A stretch of 16,808 bases of DNA. Source: Smittium culicis (lineage: Eukaryota > Kickxellomycota > Harpellomycetes > Harpellales > Legeriomycetaceae). The notes under the pieces are model-generated. The model was not told the DNA's origin. It saw only the letters and a list, made by a program, of their open reading frames with translations, and ran no database searches. A program made the position numbers and the translations under genes. Shown in pieces: positions 8,331 to 16,808 of the stretch. Location: NCBI GenBank assembly GCA_001970855.1, contig LSSN01001873.1, positions 1-16,808 of the forward strand, given 5' to 3'. How positions within the stretch are numbered: the first letter of the stretch is position 1; every line of letters begins with the position of its first letter.

Positions 8331-9386
8331 TTAAGCTCTGCAAAGAAGGATTGATTGTCCCCAGTTGATGTCTACTATGGCATCCATATCAGATACCCCT
8401 GCTGTTTTCATTAGACGAGAAATGAGAGAGATCGAAATATCAGGACGATCAGGGTGAGCTTTATTGTAATTTGTAACACCGGAAAAAGTACGTACATAGC
8501 TGTGGAAAGATCTCCAAGTAAGCTTACGATTAATAACGACGGGACTTTTGAGAATAGTAAACCCGGTACCCACAAAATGTGCTGCAGAAGCGGGATAAAT
8601 ACCAAAGAGAATGTCGTTAAATTCAGTGCCCCAAGGTCCGGGTGTTCGAACAAGAGCATTGTAGTGTGAGTACATTCTATCAAGGATTTGTCTACCCTTG
8701 TCCCAATATGGACCAGTGATATCAAAAATAAATTCTCTTAATATGCGGCCACATTCTTCAGGTGCACCAATGAATTCAGAATTTCCGTTGTACGAAAAAA
8801 TAGCGAGCGTTCCATTTGGAACTAGAACTCTTCTGACTTCGGTTAAAAAATTTTCTGAATCAAACCAATGAGCACCTGTTGCTACAGTTATAATATCAAC
8901 CGAATTTGATAGAATAAAAGGCATTCTTTCGGCTGAAGATTCGATGTACTCGATATTTGCGCCTCCGTCTGATGCTTGCTCAGCCTTTTCGAGCATTTTA
9001 GTTGAAATATCAGTTGCTATGACACGATCAAATCTTTTATTAATCATTCGAGCAAAAATTCCAGTTCCAGTAGCTACATCTACTATAGTTTTTGTCTTGT
9101 TTCCAGGCACTTTAAGATGGTAATCAATAATAAAATCGACTAATTGTGGGTTGTAAGTAGGTCTATCGATTGCATATGCACTGTAGTTATAGTGTTCGCT
9201 ACTAAAAGTACCAATTTTTTTCTGAGGCTCATCCTTATTTAGATTCTCAACTTTGTTAGAAATTTCTAAATTCGAAACATTTGAGTTTTTACTTGAGGCT
9301 TGAGATAAAGAAGACATAGTTGATCTTCTATGCGGTACTATTTTGAAAGCTCGTACCAAATTATAAACGTTTCGCGTGCGTATCAT
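8331..9386 (-). CDS. Class I SAM-dependent methyltransferase, Tmt1/Crg1-like
   Basis: This 351-residue protein is predicted to transfer a methyl group from S-adenosylmethionine to a small molecule. Motif I is at residues 101-112 (IVDVATGTGIFA, with Ala where many relatives have the first Gly). An acidic residue follows strand 2 (D126), the strand-4 region has HWFD (173-176), and a strand-5 region PNGTLAIFSY covers 190-199. GPYW (225-228) and YVRTFSG (297-303) match features of yeast Tmt1 (trans-aconitate methyltransferase); Crg1, which methylates cantharidin, is in the same family. The real substrate is unknown. The ATG at 9386 is the first in frame, and an in-frame TAA lies 15 bases before it. 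The N-terminus (residues 1-40) has seven Arg/Lys and no acidic residue, so it looks like a mitochondrial presequence. Met24 (9317-9315) offers a shorter start at the usual family N-terminus. The gene has no intron and stands alone. Confidence 0.93.
   Translation of the reverse strand: MIRTRNVYNLVRAFKIVPHRRSTMSSLSQASSKNSNVSNLEISNKVENLNKDEPQKKIGTFSSEHYNYSAYAIDRPTYNPQLVDFIIDYHLKVPGNKTKTIVDVATGTGIFARMINKRFDRVIATDISTKMLEKAEQASDGGANIEYIESSAERMPFILSNSVDIITVATGAHWFDSENFLTEVRRVLVPNGTLAIFSYNGNSEFIGAPEECGRILREFIFDITGPYWDKGRQILDRMYSHYNALVRTPGPWGTEFNDILFGIYPASAAHFVGTGFTILKSPVVINRKLTWRSFHSYVRTFSGVTNYNKAHPDRPDISISLISRLMKTAGVSDMDAIVDINWGQSILLCRA
9315..9317 (-). promoter_or_regulatory. Alternative start codon Met24 of the methyltransferase
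   Basis: This in-frame ATG has A at -3 (AACTATGTC), a favourable eukaryotic context. The first ATG at 9386 has T at -3 (TTTTATGATA), a weak context. No other ATG lies between them in any frame, so leaky scanning could yield a 328-residue form without the basic leader. Confidence 0.45.
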
Positions 9387-9468
9387 AAAATTTTGGAAAA
9401 GTTAATGAAATTGATTTACTATAATAAAGATTGAGCTATTGATGAATGTTATGACAAAGTGTAGATGG

Positions 9469-9581
9469 GCGTAAATCGTAGCGTAATTTTATTTATTGCG
9501 ATATTTAACGACCCCGAGTTGGTTTTAGGTATGTAATATTTGATTTTAAAACAAACACAATCGCACATTACTGGCTAGCCA
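9469..9581 (-). promoter_or_regulatory. Candidate upstream elements of the methyltransferase gene
   Basis: Several GC-containing motifs stand out within 200 bases upstream of the start codon. On the plus strand they are the near-direct repeats GCGTAAAT (9469-9476) and GCGTAATT (9481-9488), ACCCCGAGTTGG (9511-9522), and the perfect 10-bp palindrome TGGCTAGCCA (9572-9581). A palindrome of this kind could bind a dimeric transcription factor. No upstream ATG occurs on the minus strand between the start codon and about 9564, which fits a clean 5' leader. These assignments rest only on composition and symmetry. Confidence 0.3.
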
Positions 9582-9599
9582 AAAAAATAAACTTGATTT

Positions 9600-12500
9600 T
9601 TTTTTAACGAAAATATAAATTAGCATATTTTTCCTATTGCTGACAAGTAAACTATATTTATCTTTTATTGCCAGTTTACAAATAAAATTTATTTAATTTT
9701 AAAGGCCATTGAATCGCTGGAATTTCAATTATCAATATCAAATAAACGTCTAGACTTGAAATATTTCACGAGACACAAAATTTTAAGTTTTTAATTAATT
9801 CCGCGAGAGAGCGATATATAATTTCTGTTTAGTATTTGAAAAGGTTAGCTAATTTTCTAAGATTATGTTTTTAGTATAAAGTTTATAAATAAACTAGTAT
9901 AATAAAAACATTATATATATAAACTGTTGTCACTCACTATACAATTATGATTCTCCACCTCCACATTTATTCCTAACTAATTTTAAGCACGTTTACAATA
10001 CTTTAGCCAAGAATATCAAATCTACCTCCATAAAATGTTCTTTTTAAAAAGTAAGAAAATTACAAAAAGATATAAAGGTAATGGGATTTAGTTTGCATTT
10101 GCGCAAAGTGTTTTATTAAATTATAAGAATTATGCACTTTAAATTGTTTTAGATGTCAATGACTTAAATAACGAATATCATTATTTCTCTTGATGTACCT
10201 TTGTAGAAAAAATGAAAATGAGAGTGTGTGTATATAGGCACTACAAACTAGAATGATTAATCTCCTTTGGATTTTCGAAAAATCTATCTCTAATTTCATT
10301 TAAACCAATTCAAAACTAATTATCTTAAAATAGCTATATTTGTGGTCAAAAACAGATTTATAATTTAACCATTTGCTTAGTTTATAAATTTGATATTTAA
10401 AGGTATAAATAGCTTTTGAATTAAATCACAATATTAAATTCAGCTAATAGTTTTGGTAGTCCAGGTTAGTTACTATTGAGAAAATAGTCAATAAAAAAAA
10501 AAACAATTTAATCTTTACTATTTCTTAATTTAAAAATCTTGATTCTATGACCAAAATAACAAAGATTTTATACTGTCTATTTTTACACTTTCTCCTTGCC
10601 ACTATAATAAAAAAATTTCTTTTATTTAAGTATATAATCTTGATCTATTATAAAAATAAATTAAATATGTAAGCACTTGGATCCTATCTGGAAAATAAAA
10701 ATGGAAATAATGGCAATGACAAACTACATTTGAAATAAATAATAAATAATCGATATCTTTTCATACATTTAATTATTACCTAAGAAAGTTATATTAGTAT
10801 AATTATTTTAATTATTTTAATTTTTTTTTTAAAAGTAAATTCTTGTAACTCTTCATAACATAAACAAGCTATTATATTATGCCTGAATTTTTATTAATAA
10901 TTTTTTCAACTTGCACTAAAAATTAAGAAAAAGTACCAATTAAATAGTTCTCAATAATCTGAGCCAAATGAAAGCAATAAGCATTGAAAATTTTTAATTG
11001 GCTATAATCTTTATGTATGTTTCAAATAGCCTTAATTGAAAACTTATGGTAGTTTGAAAATATAGAGAACGGAAATAATATTAAAAATTTATATATTAGG
11101 TTATAATAATATCATTGTAAGTTTATTTGAATAATTTTAGCTTGATTATGTACTTACACCTACTTTATGTTCGATTTTAGTTTATATCCATAAATTAGCT
11201 TTTTTAAATATTTTTGATCGTTTTAATTATTTTAAAGCGAAGATTTTTATGAAATATTGTAGATTAAGTAACTATGAAAATTAAAATAGCACTTAATTTA
11301 CACTTTTATAGATATACATGTATTTTTTTTATTTAAAAGCCTCCTTAAATATATTTATAAGTATAAGTGTTATAGTTTTGAAATAAAATTATTTTCTGCA
11401 ATTAAAATAAAAGAGTAGGATTAAATTTATCTCTTATTAACCAACAGATAATAATTTTGTTAAATTAAAAAGTATATTGAATTTTTTTAAAATAAATAAA
11501 ACCGATTTTTTATCAATTTAAATTTTATTTTTATTAATTATTTAATTGATTTAATTATGCTCAAAATTTAATAAACAATAATAAAACATTAAATTTTCCT
11601 AATATAATAATAATTTTTTGATTGATTTACATTTGAAATATATTAAATTAAGGTTTTTATATTAGAAATTCTGTGAAATAAAGATTACTTTTATCGGCTT
11701 CATGATATTTGATTTTCTAATTTAAAACAGTCATCATAATTTCTATAAAAGAAATGTAGTTTTTTTTTTAATTTGTAAAAAAATAAAGATTTATTTTTAA
11801 TTTTCAAAGCTAGTTTTGTTAGTTTTGTAACTGGGACTGAAACAAAGTATCTACTAAATCATACTATTATTTAAAATTTTACATATAAACTGAATATTTG
11901 CCTAAAAGAGAATAATAAAGCAGCTATTCCAACTATATTTATTAAATCGAGCTTTAATTTTTTAGTATTACTTATATTTCGGAATTATTATATTAAAATA
12001 AAATTTATTAGAATAATCTTGCTAATTTTGTTTAAAAAATTGTATAAATAATATTTAATCTATAAAAATTAATAGTTAAATTGTACAAAATTATTTAATT
12101 TTATTATTTTTATTTTAAATATAAATTTTTGAATCAAAATTTAATTATTTTATGAAGAAAATGATTTTTTATGATAAATTTAAATCAACAGTTACTTATT
12201 GATTTAGTTGTTACTAAATTTTTTGATTTAATAAAAAATATACCTTACTTTTACAAAAATGATGAGCACTTAAATAAATCTGCTTCCTTTTGATTTATGA
12301 AAACAAATATTAAATATTTATCTGTATATTTTATCTTAAATTTGTTAAAATTTTTTATTTTTTTACATTTAATAAATATTAATTATAGCTATAATATTTA
12401 TCTCTCGAATATTTATTCTATTATTTTGATAGGCTTAAATTATATAAATAGTAATTATTTTATTTATTTATTTTTTGATTTTAAAATTAATCTTAGTATT

Positions 12501-13200
12501 TACATAATTTTGCTCATGAAAAATCAAAATAATGTACTTTCATAATATTTTTTATGTGTATTATGATTTTTTGAATAAGAATAATTCTAAATACAATAAC
12601 TGCGATCAGGTTCAAAACTATAATACAATTTATCAATTTTATCCAAACTTTAGAAGTGAAATGCATTATATAAGCGAATAAATAGAAAATTAAAATTTTC
12701 TAACAAGTTTTTTTGTTTTTATGCTTTTATAGTAGCTTATTCAAATATCTCGTTATAAAATTATATTAAAAATGACAAAAAAATACATTAAAAAGGATAC
12801 TAATATAATTGAAATATATGAATATGTATACAATTACAAAAAAATTATATCATAAACACGTTTTTTAAAAAATAAAAGTGATATCATTATTATTAAAAAT
12901 AATTTATTTGTGTAGTTCAATTTCAAGATTTAAAATCGTTTATAAATATAAATATAAATAATATAATATTATAAGATTTTGATCACATTAAATAAAAAAT
13001 TCATAATTACCTTAACCCTCAAACTCATGACTTTTTCGAGTTTCAAATGCATAAAATATACATTTGATATTTGTTATGTAATGCTTATAATTTACATTTG
13101 GCTTATTGATAATTTTTGCGAAATTTTTGTTTATTTTCTTATATTATCCAATTTTTATGTAAACCATCCAATAGGTACTAATGATCATAGCTCAAAATAA
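9600..13200. other. AT-rich desert without recognisable genes
   Basis: I see no gene in this stretch. The plus-strand open frames at 12297-12545 (82 codons) and 12979-13200 (73 codons) are low-complexity Ile/Leu/Asn/Tyr/Phe strings, as expected from A+T-rich DNA. A perfect palindrome TTTGCGCAAA is at 10098-10107. The 14-mer TTCTATGACCAAAA at about 10543 is also present at about 3994. Confidence 0.7.
10098..10107. promoter_or_regulatory. Perfect palindrome TTTGCGCAAA
   Basis: This 10-bp palindrome has a GCGC centre, which is rare in the surrounding A+T-rich DNA. It could be a site for a dimeric DNA-binding protein. No gene close by gives it a role, so the call is weak. Confidence 0.2.
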
Positions 13201-13286
13201 AAAGATGAACAAAGGATTTAAACCCACGAAGTCATGAATTGCATTAAACCTTTCTGCGCAACACTCTTTAATTTTATTAATTTAAT

Positions 13287-13618
13287 GATTCGTTTATGAT
13301 TAATAAATGTATTTACTAATTGCCGCTATTATACAACAATACAATAAATGGTTACTCATAATAATTATGTATTTTATTTTTTATCTAGTTTGCTATAATT
13401 AATAGATAAAAAATAATCTACCTCCCGTGAAGGGTTAAATATGCATTTTGAAATTTCAAATTCACATTTAACCCTTTCACGGGCGGTAACTATTTTTGAA
13501 TTATCAATTATAGAAAACTAGATTCAAAAAAAATAACAAAATTCAAAGACATGTATAATTACATGTATATGTTGGTATTACTGAAAATAATAAAATTTCT
13601 TATAATCATAAACGAACC
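13287..13618. mobile_element. Large imperfect palindrome, foldback or MITE-like element
   Basis: The two halves are imperfect reverse complements around a centre near 13453. The outermost arms GATTCGTTTATGATTA (13287-13302) and TAATCATAAACGAACC (13603-13618) match at 15 of 16 positions. Farther in, TCTAGTTTGCTATAATT (13384-13400) matches the complement of 13508-13524. The GC-rich core arms 13421-13443 and 13463-13486 share CCCGTGAA and AGGGTTAAAT. The middle is a palindrome, TTTGAAATTTCAAA (13447-13460). The size, long inverted repeats and lack of ORFs fit a non-autonomous foldback transposon or MITE. No convincing target-site duplication was found and no transposase is present. A hairpin RNA gene or a replication palindrome are alternatives. 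Confidence 0.65.
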
Positions 13619-16560
13619 ATTATTTTATTACTTTTAGAAATTTTTGGACGAGTAAGGGCTAATTGAATATTTTTGGTACTCGAAATACAGGCTATCAATT
13701 TCCATAACCAGTTATGTCAAAAAAATTTAAGAAGAATTTTTTTAGCGAGTAATTTTATTTAAAGGAAAGCGTTGATCCACATGAAACAAAAAAAAATCTG
13801 AGTTGGAAAATTATCAAGTTATAACTAATTTGGCTCAAAAAGAGTCAAATTTCGTAGTTGGATTCTCTGATAATTTTCTGTATTCAAATTAAATTTTTAA
13901 AAAACGAAGTAAAGTAGTTTTCTAATATCTTTTCAACATCCTGATATTTAATTAATAAAATTTTTATTATAGTCAACTATTAAATAATTTAAATTTTATT
14001 TATAGATAGTGATCTATAGTTTTAAAAAGGGTTCCATTTAATTATAAAGTTTCCTGAAAATCTTTTTTGAATATTATTCTACCAATCTGGACTTATAAAA
14101 TAAATGAGTATATTTTAAATTTATTAAACTCTCTTTTTTTCCCATTATTTTATTCTTAACTTTTATAAATTTTAGAAAAATTAATAATCATTTATGAGCT
14201 AATTAGTTGACTAGAAAGGTATTTTAATTATTATTATTAGATATTTCTGAGTTAATCTTGTATTAATTTTGGCAATTAATTTTATAATAAGCATTTAAAA
14301 ATACATATATATCATAATAATTAAAATCAAATCTTATTTTTTTCCAACATATATTAATTGTATTTTATAGTGATTAAGCTCTCCAATACTTTTTAAAGAA
14401 TTTTTTTGAATAATTCGATTTAACATAAAATTATTTATACCAAATAAAAGCATAACTATAAGATAATAAATTTTTATAAATTTTTAATTTTTTTAATAAT
14501 AAATTTTTGCATAAATTATATTTAATCAAAAAAATCTCAATGAAAATTTTATTTTAATCTACTTATTCAATTTTACAAACCTAAAATATTTTTTGTTATA
14601 ACAATGAATATGATAATTAAGTTACTTTTATTTGATATTAAAAAGATAATTTTAGACTCTAAATATTTATATACTTACCTAGATTATAATTTAGAAAAAA
14701 TTCTTGCGTAATATTAAATATTTATCGCTTTTTTTTATATGGTTAATTTATTAAAACGCTATAAATATCAAAATTATTAAAAGGAGAAAAACCATAGATC
14801 AATTAATTTTTAAAATAAAAATTTAATTGTAGACATTAATTTCATATGGAAATATCAGTCTAATCATTAAAAAAATCTTTAAATTACTTAAAATTTAGAG
14901 CGCGTAATTTAGAATTTCTACTATCTACAATCATTTTTACAAGAAGAAATTATTGGTAGCTTATAAAACAAAGTATCCAATTTCCGCGATTTAAAAAATT
15001 TTATTTATTTACTCTATTAAATAAAATCTTTTTTTCTATTTTTTAAATTTGTTAAATCTAAAAGCTTCAACCAAATAGTAAATTTTTAATTTAAATCTTT
15101 TTTGTATTGAGAATCATTAATAATAAATATTTTAATATAATTAAATATATAATAACCCTTTTAAATTAGGTTTTAATTATCTTGTTTGTTCTAATATAAA
15201 ATACTTATCACTACTAATTGTGTGAAATTAGAAGACTTAAAAAAAAAATTTTATTATTTATGAGTTTCATTGATATGAAAAATTAAAATAAATCTAATTT
15301 GAATAAATAAATAATATATATAGCAATATTGTTTATATCGCACACAATCACAACCTTCGAACAAGTTCTAAATTATTTATTTCCTAACTACATTCATAAA
15401 TCATAATAACTATACCAAATGAAAAAAAATACAGAAATATTGATTATATCTATTAATAAGATTATAAAACTAGCTTACATTATTATAAGAGTTTTTTTTG
15501 ATATATTTATATAGATTATTCTCATATTTAATTAATTTTAATTTTGAAAGTTTATAGCACAAAAAAAAAATAATAGAATTATAGCTTTTATCATTATCAA
15601 ATATAAATAATTTAATAACTAAAATAAAAATTAAAAATAATTTAGACTATAATTAGAATACATTAAAAAAAAATTACTTGGTGTGAGTCAAAAATAATAA
15701 TTTTTTGAAAAATTACAGTTACTGAACTTATTTTTTATCATATAAATAATTTTAAATTTTGGGGAGTAGGATTTTCCTTTTGACATAAATTAACAATAAT
15801 TTAAATTATAATTCATTCATGATAAAATTTTCGTGAATAAAATTAATAAAATTGCCTTGACTATTTCTGATATGATAAATATATAAAAATTATAAAAAAA
15901 TTACGATTTTTATTTTTTTTGACTTTTAATTATTTTTTTTTAATATCTTAGCTGATCTAATCAATAGTTAAACAAATAAAAATTAAAAGAAAATTCTTGA
16001 ATTTATACTTTTTACTAAACTATTATATACTCTCAATTCAAATAGTTTTAAAATTTAATTCCACTCGATAGAAGTATTAATGATAATTTATTAAATAAGT
16101 GCCCTTGGAAATTTTAATTTACTAATTATCAAGGGCATAGTCACTCGACTAAAATAAAATCATAAATATTTAAAAAAATATATAATTCAGAGTTAAGTAA
16201 TTTATATTTAAATTCTCGAAGAATAAATTTTCGCTAATACAATTTCTCGTAAAAAAAGATGTGTTTATTGTTTACTTATAAATGATACAAAGAAATTTAT
16301 AATAATACCATATATTATTTTTACTTACATAACCTATTCCATAGCAAACTTAATCTGAAAATTCTCCTAAATTTTCTTTTTTAATTATGAATAGGAAACA
16401 AAAAAATTAAACCCTCTAAAAAATTACACTAATGTGCATGATATAAGTTATAAATAGTAATTATTTAGATATGTAAAGTTAATAAAATCATATTAAATTA
16501 AAAAATAAAATTGTTTAAAATATAAAACAATGAAATTTTAATCAATAAAAAACTGTGATG
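13619..16560. other. AT-rich desert without recognisable genes
   Basis: No coding region or RNA gene is supported. Apart from the hairpin at 16100-16137, I see only A+T-rich sequence with frequent stops and short homopolymer runs. Confidence 0.7.
16100..16137. repeat. Hairpin with GC-containing 8-bp arms
   Basis: TGCCCTTG (16100-16107) and CAAGGGCA (16130-16137) are exact reverse complements separated by 22 A+T-rich bases, within which AATT can pair with AATT. Nothing coding is adjacent. It may be a small inverted-repeat element, a transcription terminator-like stem or a protein-binding palindrome. Confidence 0.6.
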
Positions 16561-16562
16561 AT

Positions 16563-16808
16563 TGGGCAGTTTAGCCTCAGCTTTTGTTGTGTATTTATTC
16601 CAACCAGTAATAATCTAGTGATAAAGACAAACATGATAACACTACTCCTGAAAATTTATTCCAATCAGTAACATTGCCAATGATTCATAAAAATATCCTC
16701 AATGCTTTTGCTGTGGTTTTATTTCCAGTCAGTAACATAACCAAAGATTCATACAAACATCCCCAGCGCTTTTGCTGCGGATTTTTCCTTGTTAGCATTT
16801 ATTCCACA
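16563..16808. repeat. Degenerate tandem repeat of about 64 bp, continuing past the right edge
   Basis: Four diverged units are recognisable, with recurring blocks of CCTCAGCTTTTG / CCTCAATGCTTTTGCTG / CCCCAGCGCTTTTGCTG, then TTTATTCCAACCAGTAA-like sequence, then ATTCATACAAACAT-like sequence. Unit lengths are about 60-64 bp, and a new TTTATTCCA block begins at the window end. The CAGC...GCTG parts can form small hairpins. GC content rises toward the edge. Stops interrupt every frame, so it is not coding here. The array may belong to a larger repeat or element outside the window. Confidence 0.75.

Noticed and set aside
8411..8725. Other open frames inside the methyltransferase gene (8411-8725 minus, 8454-8669 plus)
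   Set aside because: They are shadows of the real gene in other frames.
12297..13200. Open frames of 82 and 73 codons on the plus strand
   Set aside because: The composition is that of random A+T-rich DNA, and the second opens at TTG. No coding signal was found.
16563..16808. Right-edge tandem repeat as a CRISPR array or coding repeat
   Set aside because: Units are contiguous and diverged without constant repeats and unique spacers, and all frames contain stops.

Overview
The window looks like nuclear DNA from a very AT-rich eukaryote, most likely a fungus. Three things support this. There is an intact cytosolic-type tRNA-Phe(GAA) at the left edge. There is one intact intronless protein gene whose product resembles the fungal small-molecule methyltransferases Tmt1 and Crg1. 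The rest is almost entirely A+T-rich DNA without genes. By eye, genic DNA here is near 40% GC and the background near 20%, so GC-rich islands are informative. The exact lineage cannot be read from the sequence. An early-diverging, intron-poor, AT-rich fungus would fit, but that is inference.

Layout: tRNA-Phe(GAA) on the minus strand (1-73); directly upstream of it, four 60-bp satellite units in an A-A-B-B pattern (121-360); AT-rich desert (about 653-4507); two diverged direct copies of a roughly 200-bp repeat (4508-4710 and 5286-5470); a 550-bp island of genic base composition with no intact ORF (5463-6013); more desert; a 66-bp GC-rich foldback island (7928-7993); the methyltransferase gene on the minus strand (8331-9386) with its 5' and 3' flanks; desert (about 9600-13200); a 330-bp nearly symmetric palindrome (13287-13618); desert with one GC-armed hairpin (16100-16137); and a degenerate tandem array of about 64 bp that runs off the right edge (16563-16808).

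The strongest candidates for something undescribed are the 5463-6013 island and the 13287-13618 palindrome. The island is either an unannotated structured RNA gene or an old pseudogene. Its minus strand contains the 9-mer ACCCTAACC, which would suit a telomerase RNA template for TTAGGG telomeres. The palindrome behaves like a foldback element or MITE, with a GC-rich core that may recur elsewhere in the window. The methyltransferase gene itself suggests two protein forms from leaky scanning: a long form with a mitochondrial-type presequence, and a short form from Met24. No operon or pathway cluster is visible.
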